DNA of 64,000 nt from Altererythrobacter sp. KTW20L (GTDB lineage Bacteria; Pseudomonadota; Alphaproteobacteria; Sphingomonadales; Sphingomonadaceae), in assembly GCF_023501975.1 (NCBI RefSeq), contig NZ_JAMFLH010000006.1:124001-188000 (forward strand), written 5' to 3'. This document shows, piece after piece, positions 17,960-26,453 of this stretch. The notes beneath the pieces are model-generated. The model did not search any database. It saw only the letters and a program-made list of their open reading frames with translations, and was not told the DNA's origin. Positions within the stretch are counted from its first letter, which is position 1; the number at the start of each line of letters is the position of its first letter. The translations under genes were made by a program, and so were the position numbers.

Positions 17960-18712
17960 ATGTTCCTTTCTAGCGAAGATCATGATCATGTCGCCACCCC
18001 TTTCTGGCGCCGTCCTCCCGGCCCGCTGGTTCTCGCTTCCGCCGGCATCCTCGCGTTCGGCCTGGTCGCGGGCGGATACCTGTTGGGTGATGGCCTGACC
18101 CGGATGAAAATGGCGGAACGTTCCGTCACCGTGCGCGGCCTGGCCGAGCGCGAGGTGATGGCGGATCTGGCCACCTGGACCATTTCCTATTCCGCCACCG
18201 CGCAGGACATGGCCAGCGCCCAGGCGAGCGTTGACCGCGATACCGCCTCCATCCAGGCCTTCTTCGCCGGACTTGGCTTCCCTGAGGATGCCTTGCAGCC
18301 GATTGGCGTGAACGTATCGAGCTACATGCAGGATGGCGTGCCGATCTTCACCCTGCGCCAGCGGATGACCCTGCGCACCACCGATATCGAGCGCGCCCAG
18401 CGTGCCGTGCGCCAGCAGTTCGACCTGGTGCGGCGCGGGGTGATGCTGGAGGAAGGTTCGGGGATGGCCTATACCTTCACCGGCCTCAACGCGATCAAGC
18501 CCGAGATGGTCGCCGAGGCCACGCAGGATGCGCGCGCTTCTGCCGAACAGTTCGCCGAGGATTCAGGTGCGGGCGTGGGCGGTATCCGCCATGCCACGCA
18601 GGGCTACTTCGAGATCTACGCCCGCGATGGCGACGGCGGCGGGTGGGGCGTGGCCGATACGCCATACAAGAAGGTCCGCGTGGTCACCACGGTCGATTTC
18701 TATCTCGACTGA
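17960..18712 (+). CDS. SIMPL domain (DUF541) protein, membrane anchored
   Basis: A 250-residue protein with an N-terminal membrane anchor or uncleaved signal (about residues 24-45). A SIMPL domain starts at AERSVTVRGLAEREVMADLATW, which is its standard beginning. Family members are periplasmic or surface proteins of poorly known function; some bind TRAF-like partners or assist oxidative-stress survival. The start at 17960 has GGGAGA nine bases upstream. It diverges from gloA. A hairpin after its stop serves mainly the opposite porin gene. Confidence 0.87.
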   Translation: MFLSSEDHDHVATPFWRRPPGPLVLASAGILAFGLVAGGYLLGDGLTRMKMAERSVTVRGLAEREVMADLATWTISYSATAQDMASAQASVDRDTASIQAFFAGLGFPEDALQPIGVNVSSYMQDGVPIFTLRQRMTLRTTDIERAQRAVRQQFDLVRRGVMLEEGSGMAYTFTGLNAIKPEMVAEATQDARASAEQFAEDSGAGVGGIRHATQGYFEIYARDGDGGGWGVADTPYKKVRVVTTVDFYLD

Positions 18713-18721
18713 AGCGGCGCA

Positions 18722-18755
18722 AAAGAAAAGGCCCGCCCCGTTGCCGGAGCGGGCC
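18722..18755 (-). terminator. Rho-independent terminator of the porin gene
   Basis: GGCCCGC (18730-18736) pairs with GCGGGCC (18749-18755). Read on the minus strand the hairpin is followed by TTTTCTTTT, the U-tract of an intrinsic terminator for the gene ending at 18781. The convergent SIMPL gene may also use the stem. Confidence 0.8.
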
Positions 18756-18780
18756 CAATTCTGTGCAACCGATCGAAGGA

Positions 18781-19503
18781 TCAGAAGCTGACGCCGAGCG
18801 TGACCACGAAGGCATCGTCGACGAAGTTGTACGGAGCCGAGTTGCCTTCGGCATCCATGTAGGCCGCGCCGACCGACAGGTTCTCGGTCAGGGCCACATC
18901 GACACCGATCGAGTAATCCCACGCCTTGGAATTGGCGGTGTAGGTCAGGAAGCCGTCGGTGTAGCCGAGGTGAGCGTTGATCGAGATCGGCGAATCCGGG
19001 ATGCCAACGCCCACATCGGTGTAGATGTAGAAGTTGTCGGTGCCGCCGAGCGAATCCTGCTTCGGCGAGTAGGCAACGCCCACTTCCAGGCCAGCCGGAC
19101 CGAACTCGAAGCCGAGCGAGGTGTAGAGTTCGTAGTAGTCGAAATCACCCGGGCCCGCATTCGGGAACAGGTAATACAGGCCACCGACATCGAAGGTCAC
19201 GCCGGGGGCGATTTCGCTCGACCAGCCGCCGTAGATGTCCAGTTCGGTGTGACCGAAGCCTACGGTGTTCTCGTCAAGCGAGGAGCCCCAGGTGCCGACG
19301 TAGAAGCCGGAAGGAAGGCCGAAGTCGATGCCGCCCTGGATGGCGGGATCACCACCCGACAGATCCACACCGCGGAAGCGGTACTGGCTGACGATGGAAG
19401 CATTGCCGGAAATTTCGATGTCCTGCGCTGCGGCAGGGGCAGCGACGAACACGGAACCGGCGAGAAGAGTAGCAGCCATCAGGCTGCGGACGGACGTAAG
19501 CAT
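18781..19503 (-). CDS. TorF-family putative outer-membrane porin
   Basis: A 240-residue exported beta-barrel protein. The signal peptide (residues 1-27) ends VAAPAAAQ before DIEISGNAS. The mature part alternates aromatic and polar residues as expected for barrel strands. It has the family motif SGNASIVSQYRFRG and GLPSGFYVGTWGSS, and ends in a terminal phenylalanine. This matches the TIGR02001/TorF group. The ATG at 19503 is used because GAGGAAA lies seven bases upstream; the in-frame TTG fifteen bases earlier is part of that ribosome site. Substrate is unknown. Confidence 0.88.
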   Translation of the reverse strand: MLTSVRSLMAATLLAGSVFVAAPAAAQDIEISGNASIVSQYRFRGVDLSGGDPAIQGGIDFGLPSGFYVGTWGSSLDENTVGFGHTELDIYGGWSSEIAPGVTFDVGGLYYLFPNAGPGDFDYYELYTSLGFEFGPAGLEVGVAYSPKQDSLGGTDNFYIYTDVGVGIPDSPISINAHLGYTDGFLTYTANSKAWDYSIGVDVALTENLSVGAAYMDAEGNSAPYNFVDDAFVVTLGVSF

Positions 19504-19797
19504 GGGCAATTTCCTCAATTGCTGGTTGAACTGGATGCCTCGTCCCTACCTGCGTGGTGCGGTCCGGCCTCTTGTTGGTGGGCCAGTTCTCGCAATCACG
19601 AAAGGAAAGTGCCTATTTGAGCTGCATCGCACAAGGTTTATTGCGCGTCTGGCCGCATTCTGCCTCCATGTGTTGATTTTGCGCACCACATTCATAGGCC
19701 AGACAGGTATTTTCGCCACAAGGGCCTGGCAACAAACCCCCAGTTCGCTTTGGGCCATTGACATGGTTGGCGAGGACAAGGCCTAGCATTTCACACC
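19504..19797. other. Gene-free stretch between divergent porin and phosphatase genes
   Basis: About 294 bases, visibly less GC-rich than the flanking genes, separate the two divergent starts. It must hold both promoters and the porin 5' leader. I see no tRNA, strong inverted repeat or conserved peptide here, and I cannot assign a specific operator. Confidence 0.5.
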
Positions 19798-20601
19798 ATG
19801 CTGCGATTTATCCGCTCCCTCTTTGCGCCCGGAACGCCCGAGCAGGACCTGCCCGCGGTTCCGCCCGGCCAGCGGGTCTATGCCATAGGTGACGTGCACG
19901 GCCGGCTCGACCTGTTCGAGGTGATGGTTGCCGCGATCGAAGAGGACGATGAAGCCGGCGGGGTGGCCGATACCACGGTGATCCTGCTCGGCGACCTGGT
20001 GGACCGCGGACCCGATTCGGCCGGTGTGCTGCGTGCGGCCCGCGAGTGGCAGCAGCAGCGCAAGGTGCGGATACTGGCGGGCAATCACGAGGAGATGTTC
20101 CTCAACAGTTTCGACAATGCCGAAATGCTGCGTCATTTCCTGCGCCACGGCGGCAAGCAGACGATCCTTAGCTTCGGTGTCCCGCGCCGTATCCTGGCCT
20201 CGACAGACCTGGCCGAGATCCAGGAGGCGATGCGTAGCCATGTGCCGCAGGCCGATCGGGACTACATGGCCACTTTCGAGGACATGATCCGGATCGGCGA
20301 CTATGTGTTCGTCCATGCCGGGATCGATCCTGCAGTGCCCCTGGCCGAACAGCGCCGGTCTGACCTCAGGTGGATCCGCGAACCGTTCCTCTCCCATGCA
20401 GAGGCGCATGGCCCGGTGATTGTCCATGGCCATACCATCAGCGAGGAGCCCGAGGATCGCGGCAACCGCATCGGCATCGATACCGGGGCCTATGGCAGCG
20501 GCCGGCTGACTGCCCTGGTCCTCGAAGGCACCCGCCGCCGCTATATCGAGGCGGTCGCGGTGGAGGGCAAGGTCGGCGCCGCTCCGCGTGCCATCGGCTA
20601 G
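19798..20601 (+). CDS. Calcineurin-like serine/threonine phosphatase (metallophosphoesterase)
   Basis: A 267-residue PPP-type phosphatase. The binuclear-metal motifs are in order: GDVHG (about 32-36), GDLVDRG (about 63-69) and GNHE (about 95-98), with later histidines in FVHAG and VHGHT. The layout resembles bacterial diadenosine tetraphosphatase and Ser/Thr phosphatases of the PrpA/lambda type. The exact substrate cannot be read from sequence. It stands alone on the plus strand between the porin and rnpB, with the start 294 bases from the porin start. Confidence 0.9.
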   Translation: MLRFIRSLFAPGTPEQDLPAVPPGQRVYAIGDVHGRLDLFEVMVAAIEEDDEAGGVADTTVILLGDLVDRGPDSAGVLRAAREWQQQRKVRILAGNHEEMFLNSFDNAEMLRHFLRHGGKQTILSFGVPRRILASTDLAEIQEAMRSHVPQADRDYMATFEDMIRIGDYVFVHAGIDPAVPLAEQRRSDLRWIREPFLSHAEAHGPVIVHGHTISEEPEDRGNRIGIDTGAYGSGRLTALVLEGTRRRYIEAVAVEGKVGAAPRAIG

Positions 20602-20631
20602 GGGCCATCGGCTCAACATCAGGCCTGAAAT

Positions 20632-21064
20632 GCCAGGGGGCCTGTAAGCCGGGTTCTGTACCGCCGACGGTATCCCTGATGGGACCGTATCGGCGGCGGC
20701 AGCCATTCATCTGGGCGGCCCGTTGCCGGGCGCGCTCTAGCAACCAACCCGGGTCTCTCGGGGCGAAGCACCCCTGCCGGTTTTTAAGGCCGGCGCGAGA
20801 CCCCTATTTGGTCTTGCTCCGGGTGGGGTTTGCCATGCGGGCGCTGTTGCCAGAACCCCGGTGCGCTCTTGCCGCACCCTTTCACCCTTGCCTGTGCCCT
20901 TTAGGGGCCATCGGCGGTATACTCTCTGTGGCACTTTCCCTTGACCTTCCGATTGCTCGGTCGGCCCGGCGGGCGTTACCCGCCACCCTTGCTTCGTGGA
21001 GCCCGGACTTTCCTCGATATCTTTGCCCAAAGCAAAGAATACCGCGGCTGCCCGGCCCCCTGGC
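20632..21064 (-). ncRNA. rnpB: RNase P RNA, bacterial type A
   Basis: The minus strand carries the diagnostic 5' core GAGGAAAGTCCGGGCTCC (near 21000) and the 3' core ACAGAACCCGGCTTAC (near 20650). The ends pair as a perfect 11-bp P1 helix: GCCAGGGGGCC at 21064-21054 with GGCCCCCTGGC at 20642-20632. The 433-nt length is normal for type A. This RNA is the catalytic part of the enzyme that matures tRNA 5' ends. Apparent reading frames across it on both strands have no protein similarity and are discarded. Confidence 0.97.
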
Positions 21065-21069
21065 GCGGG

Positions 21070-21777
21070 CTATCTAGCAATTCCCCGGTCCCTGTCCAAC
21101 AACAACTGGAACAGGATCGCGCCGCATTCGCCATCCGGCAGGCCATCGATCGTGCGCGGACGCCAGCGGCGCTGGAAGGCTTCGATCGCCTTGACCGGAT
21201 CGGTAATGTCATAGCCGAACCGCTCCAGCGCCAGCAGGAAGGCGCCCTGGTTGTCGAACGGATCGCCCAGCGTCAGCTTGTGGGGGCAGGGCAGGCACAG
21301 GCGCACATCGGCCAGCCGTTCCCACGGAAAAAGCTCGCCCGGATCGACCTTGCGGGCAGGGGCCACGTCCGAATGACCGACCACGTTGGCGCGCGGCACG
21401 TCATACTGCCGCACGATCCGGTGGAGCAGCGGCAGCAGCGCCTCGATCTGCGCCTCGGCGAAGGGGCGATAGCCCAGCGCATGGCCGGGATGATCCAGCT
21501 CGATCCCCACGCTGGCCGAATTCACATCGTTGATCCCCCGCCAGCGCGACCGCCCGGCGTGCCAGGCGCGCTTGTCTTCAGGCACCAGACGGATCACCTC
21601 GCCTTCTTCGGTGATGCAGTAATGGGCGGAAATCTCTGCCGCCGGATCGCACATGCGGGCCAGCGCCTCATCCACCGGCTTCATCTCGGTATAGTGCAGG
21701 ACTACCATCGAGACCGGCACTTGCCGCTCGTTCCAGTTGGGCGAGGCGATCTCGCGGTGGACCAGTGGATCGATCAT
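21070..21777 (-). CDS. N-acetylmuramoyl-L-alanine amidase, AmpD-like
   Basis: A 235-residue amidase_2 (PGRP-fold) enzyme with likely zinc ligands H28 (VVLHYTE), H135 (VVGHSDVAP) and D145 (KVDPGELFPW). E93 in VGIELDHPG and K143 lie where catalytic residues are expected. There is no signal peptide, so a cytoplasmic role in cell-wall recycling like AmpD is more likely than a secreted lysin. A C-terminal region of about 60 residues, with AFLLALERFGYD and AIEAFQRRWRP, resembles a peptidoglycan-binding helix bundle. It lies just downstream of chpT and is followed by rnpB. Confidence 0.9.
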   Translation of the reverse strand: MIDPLVHREIASPNWNERQVPVSMVVLHYTEMKPVDEALARMCDPAAEISAHYCITEEGEVIRLVPEDKRAWHAGRSRWRGINDVNSASVGIELDHPGHALGYRPFAEAQIEALLPLLHRIVRQYDVPRANVVGHSDVAPARKVDPGELFPWERLADVRLCLPCPHKLTLGDPFDNQGAFLLALERFGYDITDPVKAIEAFQRRWRPRTIDGLPDGECGAILFQLLLDRDRGIAR

Positions 21778-21798
21778 CGCCGCGCCCCGTCCCCGCGA

Positions 21799-22464
21799 TC
21801 AGCCGATCAGGCCATCGGGCGCGGGCATGGTCACGCCCAGCACCAGCGCTTCGGGCGCATGAGCGGCCTGCAGGGTACCGCCCTCCTGCGCCACCAGCAG
21901 GTGGACCATGTGGGCCGGAGCCGTGCGCCCCGACAGTTCGGCCGGATCGAGCGTGCCGTCGAGCGCTTGGCCGATAGTGGCATCGAAAGCCACGCGGTTG
22001 CCGCTGGCGCGGATGGCGATTTCGGTGATCCTGCCACTGGGTCCGGCGCGCATTTCCGCACCCACCGCCAGCGTTCCGCCGCGCACCAGCGAATCGAGGC
22101 CGATGGCGGCAAGGTTGAGCAGCACCTTGACCGCAGGCTTGGGCAGGCTGCGTTCGGTCACGGCCCAGTCGAGCTGCAGGCGCTCGTTGTTTGCCACCAG
22201 CGCGCCGATCAATTGCCGCGCTTCTTCGGTCGGCACCATCTCGCCAAAGCCGCCGGCTGCACCGAAGGCCAGGCGGAAGAACTTCAGCTTGTCTGCCGAA
22301 ATCCGCGCGCTCTGCTCCAGCAGTTCGAGACAGCGGTCGCGCATTTCCGGATCCTTCTCGTCGCTGAGCAGCTCCAGCCCGTTGTTGATCGCACCCACCG
22401 GGCTCAAGAGGTCATGGCACAGGCGCGAACAGAGCAGGGCGGCGAGATCGAGCGAGGATGTCAT
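21799..22464 (-). CDS. chpT: Histidine phosphotransferase ChpT
   Basis: ChpT relays phosphate from the hybrid kinase CckA to CtrA and CpdR in the alphaproteobacterial cell-cycle pathway. The 221-residue product has the DHp-like helix with the phospho-accepting H17 in LCHDLLSPVGAINNGLELL. A degenerate ATPase-like C-terminal domain without the kinase nucleotide boxes follows. This fits ChpT and not a histidine kinase. It is upstream of the AmpD-like amidase on the same strand with a 21-base gap. Its 5' region contains the TGACA palindromes. Confidence 0.92.
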   Translation of the reverse strand: MTSSLDLAALLCSRLCHDLLSPVGAINNGLELLSDEKDPEMRDRCLELLEQSARISADKLKFFRLAFGAAGGFGEMVPTEEARQLIGALVANNERLQLDWAVTERSLPKPAVKVLLNLAAIGLDSLVRGGTLAVGAEMRAGPSGRITEIAIRASGNRVAFDATIGQALDGTLDPAELSGRTAPAHMVHLLVAQEGGTLQAAHAPEALVLGVTMPAPDGLIG

Positions 22465-22705
22465 TCAGGTTTCCGTATGCCAGCATGAATATCAAAGGTG
22501 ACAGAAGTGACAGGGTGTCACTTTTGTCAGAAGGGATTTTACCAGCGATTCCAGTGCGGTGTCCGCAGGGTGACAAAGTGACACCACCCCCGGAGAAAGC
22601 GCTCGCCAGGCTCCATCCCGTTGGATCAAGGCCTTAGCCCTGCCCGCCATTGTAGGAAAGGCTTTCGCTTAGCGCTGCGATGAAATGCCGCTATTGCGCG
22701 ATGCC
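22465..22705. other. Intergenic region between chpT and the rluD-like gene
   Basis: About 240 bases between divergent genes. It contains two related TGACA elements, listed separately at 22499-22529 and 22571-22583. The rest shows no coding potential that I can support. Both promoters must lie here. Confidence 0.5.
22499..22583. promoter_or_regulatory. TGACA palindrome and half-copy upstream of chpT
   Basis: TGACAGAAGTGACA (22499-22512) faces TGTCACTTTTGTCA (22516-22529) across a GGG spacer, giving 14-bp arms with one mismatch. A third related half, TGACAAAGTGACA, lies at 22571-22583. The arrangement is typical of a dimeric regulator site, but which protein binds is unknown. Confidence 0.45.
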
Positions 22706-23659
22706 ATGTCACAACCAACCCTCCTCACCGGCATTATCGCCGCCGCTGCCCGGCTCGACAAGGCGCTGGCCGATGTGACCGAGCTGTCGCGCGAGCGGGT
22801 GAAGGCTTTGATTGCCGAAGGGCGGGTGACGATCGATGGCGTGCCGGCCACCAGCCCTTCGGCCAAGGCGCAGGCGGGCGCGGCCTTTGCCATCCACATT
22901 CCGCCCCCGGATGATCCACAGGCCCGTCCACAGGATATCCCCGTTGCCGTGGTGTTCGAGGACGAGCACCTGATCGTGGTGGACAAGCCAGCGGGCATGG
23001 TCGTCCACCCGGCGGCGGGCAATGCCGATGGTACCCTGGTCAACGCGCTGCTCCATCACTGTGCGGGCCAGCTTTCCGGCATCGGCGGCGTGGCGCGGCC
23101 GGGGATCGTCCACCGGATCGACAAGGACACGTCGGGCCTGCTGGTCGTGGCGAAAAGCGACAAGGCGCATGAGGGGCTGGCGCGGCAATTTGCCGATCAT
23201 TCGCTGGAGCGGGCCTATCTGGCGGTGTGCAACGGCGCTCCCATGCCGCCTGCGGGCACTGTCCGTGCGCGGCTGGGCCGGTCGGACCATGACCGCAAGA
23301 AGATGGCCGTGCTGCCGGACGATTCTAGCCGCGGGAAGCACGCGGTCACCCATTACCGCACGCTGGAACGGCTGGACCACTGCACACTGATCGAATGCCG
23401 GCTGGAAACCGGGCGAACCCACCAGGTGCGGGTTCACCTTGCGTCAATCGGTCATCCGCTAGTGGGAGACCCTGTGTACGGCAAGACCATTTCGCAATTG
23501 CGCCCGATCCTGAAGGAGCTGGGCTTCGAGCGGCAAGCTCTCCATGCCGCCGTGCTGGGGTTCACCCACCCGGTGACAGGCGCGGTTCACCGCTTCGAAA
23601 GCCCCATGCCGGCAGATATGCGGGAACTGATCGACCAAACAGGTTATTCCAATCGATGA
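22706..23659 (+). CDS. RluA-family pseudouridine synthase, RluD-like
   Basis: A 317-residue enzyme with an S4-like N-terminal domain (residues 1-80) and the RluA catalytic domain. The catalytic aspartate sits in HRIDKDTSGLLVVAK, and the RTHQVRVH segment and LVGDPVYG are also conserved. This gives an rRNA pseudouridine synthase most like RluD, which modifies helix 69 of 23S rRNA. The start is uncertain: ATG 22706 is used, and an in-frame ATG at 22685 lacks a ribosome site too. It precedes rpoH on the same strand. Confidence 0.9.
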   Translation: MSQPTLLTGIIAAAARLDKALADVTELSRERVKALIAEGRVTIDGVPATSPSAKAQAGAAFAIHIPPPDDPQARPQDIPVAVVFEDEHLIVVDKPAGMVVHPAAGNADGTLVNALLHHCAGQLSGIGGVARPGIVHRIDKDTSGLLVVAKSDKAHEGLARQFADHSLERAYLAVCNGAPMPPAGTVRARLGRSDHDRKKMAVLPDDSSRGKHAVTHYRTLERLDHCTLIECRLETGRTHQVRVHLASIGHPLVGDPVYGKTISQLRPILKELGFERQALHAAVLGFTHPVTGAVHRFESPMPADMRELIDQTGYSNR

Positions 23660-23799
23660 AATGCGTCCTATCTCACCCAATGTTCGTCTATATGGCTAAT
23701 AATCGCCTTATGGGTTGACCAACAAAAGTGGCTGCAAACGGCACGGTGCCCAGCAGGGGCCTGCAACGTGCGGCTGACGCAAGAAAGGTTCAGGAACCA

Positions 23800-24705
23800 G
23801 TGACTACCAAGCGACCTACCACGATGCCGGCCTTGAGCGGAGAGCAGAGCCTCAACCGCTACCTGTCGGAGATCAAGAAATTCCCCGTTCTGACGGCCGA
23901 GCAGGAATACATGCTGGCGGTGCGTTACCGCGAGCATGAGGATTCCGATGCCGCCGCGCAATTGGTGACCAGCCACCTGCGCCTCGTGGCCAAGATTGCC
24001 ATGGGCTACCGCGGCTACGGCCTGCCGGTGAGCGACCTCATTTCCGAAGGCAATGTCGGCCTGATGCAGGGCGTGAAGAAGTTCGAGCCCGAACGCGGCT
24101 TCCGCCTCGCCACCTATGCTATGTGGTGGATCAAGGCGAGCATGCAGGAATTCATCCTGCGCTCGTGGAGCCTCGTCAAGATGGGCACCACCGCTGCGCA
24201 GAAGAAGCTGTTCTTCAACCTGCGCCGGATGAAGCGCCAGATGGAAGCCTATGAGGACACCGACCTCACTCCGGCCGAAGTCACCAAGATCGCCACCGAT
24301 CTGGGCGTGCCGGAACAGGAAGTGGTCAACATGAACCGCCGGATGATGATGGGCGGCGATGGCTCGCTCAACGTCACCATGCGGCAGGGCGAGGAAGGCA
24401 GCGGCGAATGGCAGGATTTCCTGACCGACGACCGCCCCTTGCAGGACATGGTCGTGGCTGATGCTGAGGAAGCAGACATGCGCCGCGAGATGCTGGTTGA
24501 AGCCATGGGCAGCCTGAATGACCGTGAAAAGCACATCCTCACCGAACGCCGCCTGACCGACAACCCGCAGACGCTGGAAGAGCTGAGCCAGGTTTACGAC
24601 GTCAGCCGCGAACGCATCCGCCAGATCGAGGTGCGCGCCTTCGAAAAGCTGCAGAAGGCCATGCAGCGGATCGCGGGCGAGAGGCTGATGCCGGTCGCGG
24701 CATAA
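23800..24705 (+). CDS. rpoH: RNA polymerase sigma factor RpoH (sigma-32)
   Basis: The 301-residue product is the heat-shock sigma factor. Region 2 contains the RpoH box QKKLFFNLRRMKRQ, and region 2.4 WWIKASMQEFILRSWSLVK is present. Region 4 contains SRERIRQIEVRAFEKLQ. The GTG at 23800 is chosen because the conserved part starts a few residues later and the length matches alphaproteobacterial RpoH. Upstream in-frame codons at 23728 would add 24 residues. It is followed by an intrinsic terminator and lies about 140 bases after the rluD-like gene. Confidence 0.96.
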   Translation: MTTKRPTTMPALSGEQSLNRYLSEIKKFPVLTAEQEYMLAVRYREHEDSDAAAQLVTSHLRLVAKIAMGYRGYGLPVSDLISEGNVGLMQGVKKFEPERGFRLATYAMWWIKASMQEFILRSWSLVKMGTTAAQKKLFFNLRRMKRQMEAYEDTDLTPAEVTKIATDLGVPEQEVVNMNRRMMMGGDGSLNVTMRQGEEGSGEWQDFLTDDRPLQDMVVADAEEADMRREMLVEAMGSLNDREKHILTERRLTDNPQTLEELSQVYDVSRERIRQIEVRAFEKLQKAMQRIAGERLMPVAA

Positions 24706-24730
24706 GTCTCGCGGAATGAAATCACCAGGG

Positions 24731-24758
24731 GGGCCGGGCGGTAACGTCCGGCCCTTTT
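24731..24758 (+). terminator. Rho-independent terminator after rpoH
   Basis: GGGCCGG (24731-24737) pairs with CCGGCCC (24748-24754) across a ten-base loop, followed directly by TTTT. It lies 26 bases after the rpoH stop and ends before the mtgA start. Confidence 0.85.
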
Positions 24759-24789
24759 GCTTTGGCGCGCCGTTCGCTACAGCCGCCTC

Positions 24790-25461
24790 ATGGTCGCCCG
24801 CATTGCTCTCTGGATCGCCAAGGCTATCGCCATTTTCATCGCGCTCAGCCTAGTGCTGGTCGTGCTGTTCCGTTTTGTGCCGGTCACCTATACCATGACC
24901 ATGCTGATGGACGAGAATGCGGTGACGCGCGACTGGGAGCCGTTGAGCCGGATCGACCGCAACATGGTGAGCGCGGTGATCGGGGCGGAGGACAGCAAGT
25001 TCTGTTCGCACAGCGGCTTCGATACCGAAGCAATCGAGCAGGCGATCGAGGAGCGCATGGCCGGCACGCGCGAACGCGGGGCCAGCACGATCAGCCAGCA
25101 GACCGCCAAGAACGTATTCCTGTGGCAGGGCGGGGGCTTTTTCAGGAAAGGGCTGGAGGCCTGGTTCACTTTCCTGATCGAGGCCTTGTGGACCAAGCGG
25201 CGGATCATGGAAGTCTATCTCAACGTGGCGGAAACCGGCATCGGCACCTATGGGGTGGAGGCCGGTTCGCAGCGCTATTTCAACAAGTCCGCCGCGCGGC
25301 TGAGCCGGGACGAGGCAAGCCGGATTGCTGCCGCGCTGCCCAGCCCGAAAACGCGCGAGGTGGTGAATCCCTCGGGCTTCACCCGCCGCTATGGCAATAC
25401 CATCGAGGCGCGGATCGGCGTGGTGCGGCGCGACGGCCTCGACGCCTGCGTTTACGACTGA
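24790..25461 (+). CDS. mtgA: Monofunctional peptidoglycan glycosyltransferase
   Basis: MtgA polymerises lipid II glycan chains in the periplasm. The 223-residue product has one N-terminal membrane anchor (about residues 5-28). The GT51 motifs are SAVIGAEDSKFCSHSGFD with the catalytic glutamate, then RGASTISQQTAKN, and later RRIMEVYLNVAETG. The absence of a transpeptidase domain marks it as MtgA rather than a PBP1. The start at 24790 gives a compact anchor; an upstream ATG overlaps the rpoH terminator. It is followed three bases later by the CDF transporter gene, so both are probably cotranscribed. Confidence 0.95.
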   Translation: MVARIALWIAKAIAIFIALSLVLVVLFRFVPVTYTMTMLMDENAVTRDWEPLSRIDRNMVSAVIGAEDSKFCSHSGFDTEAIEQAIEERMAGTRERGASTISQQTAKNVFLWQGGGFFRKGLEAWFTFLIEALWTKRRIMEVYLNVAETGIGTYGVEAGSQRYFNKSAARLSRDEASRIAAALPSPKTREVVNPSGFTRRYGNTIEARIGVVRRDGLDACVYD

Positions 25462-25464
25462 CGC

Positions 25465-26370
25465 ATGGGCGGCGCGCACTCGCATAACCACGACCACCAC
25501 CACCACCATGGCCCGGCGGACCACGGCCGCGCCTTTGCCGTGGGCGTGGTGCTCAACACCGCCTTCGTGGTGGTCGAGGCGACCTTCGGGATCATGTCCG
25601 GCTCGATGGCGCTGATTGCCGATGCGGGGCACAACCTCAGCGACGTGCTGGCCCTGCTCATCGCCTGGGCGGCCAGCATCTGGGCCAGGAAGCCGCCGAG
25701 TGCGCGCTATACCTGGGGGCTGAAAAGCTCGACCATCCTGGCGGCGCTGGCCAATGCCATGCTGCTGCTGGCTATCGGCGCAATCACCTACGAGACCATC
25801 AACCGCCTGATCGACCCGGTGGAGCCCGAGGGTTGGACCATGGTCTGGGTGGCCAGCGTCGGCATCGTCATCAACACCGTGACCGCGTTGATGTTCATGC
25901 GCGGCCGCAAGCACGACATCAACATCCGCGGCGCCTTCCTGCACATGGCGGCAGACGCGCTGGTCTCGGTCGGTGTGGTGCTTGCAGGCGTGGCGATCCT
26001 GTTGACCGGCGCGGTGCTGATCGATCCCATTGTCAGCCTGGTGATCGTGGCAGTGATCGCGGTCGGCACCTGGGGGCTCTTGCGGGATAGCGTAAGGATG
26101 GCGCTGGGCGCCGTGCCCGACAGCGTGGACGAGGCGGCGGTACGCAGGTTCCTGTGCGGCCTGCCGGGGGTGTCAGGGGTGCACGATCTCCACATCTGGC
26201 CGATGAGCACCACCGAAACTGCGCTGTCGGTGCATCTGGTCATGCCGCAGGGCCATCCGGGCGACACGTTTCTCCACGACCTCGCCGAAGAGCTGGAGCA
26301 CCATCACGCCATCGGCCATGCGACGGTACAGGTCGAAACTGATGGAGCGGGTTGCGGGGGATGCAGTTGA
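25465..26370 (+). CDS. CDF family cation efflux transporter (zinc type)
   Basis: A 301-residue inner-membrane cation/proton antiporter. The N-terminal tail is histidine-rich (HSHNHDHHHHHGP), a metal-binding feature of zinc CDF proteins. Six membrane segments carry the HNLSDVLALL and HMAADALVSVGVV motifs with paired His-Asp metal sites. A cytoplasmic domain ends in VQVETDGAGCGGCS. The substrate is probably zinc, but cadmium or cobalt cannot be excluded from sequence. The gene starts three bases after mtgA, so coupling is likely. Confidence 0.92.
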   Translation: MGGAHSHNHDHHHHHGPADHGRAFAVGVVLNTAFVVVEATFGIMSGSMALIADAGHNLSDVLALLIAWAASIWARKPPSARYTWGLKSSTILAALANAMLLLAIGAITYETINRLIDPVEPEGWTMVWVASVGIVINTVTALMFMRGRKHDINIRGAFLHMAADALVSVGVVLAGVAILLTGAVLIDPIVSLVIVAVIAVGTWGLLRDSVRMALGAVPDSVDEAAVRRFLCGLPGVSGVHDLHIWPMSTTETALSVHLVMPQGHPGDTFLHDLAEELEHHHAIGHATVQVETDGAGCGGCS

Positions 26371-26453
26371 GCGAGGCGAAGGATTCCCCGCAGCGAAATT
26401 GACTTTCCTCCCCTTTCGCGCATCCTGCGATGAAAAGGGGTGGGGATATGTGA

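Noticed and set aside
20370-21077. Open frames across the RNase P RNA
   Set aside because: rnpB covers this region, with core motifs and P1 helix; no protein family match by eye.
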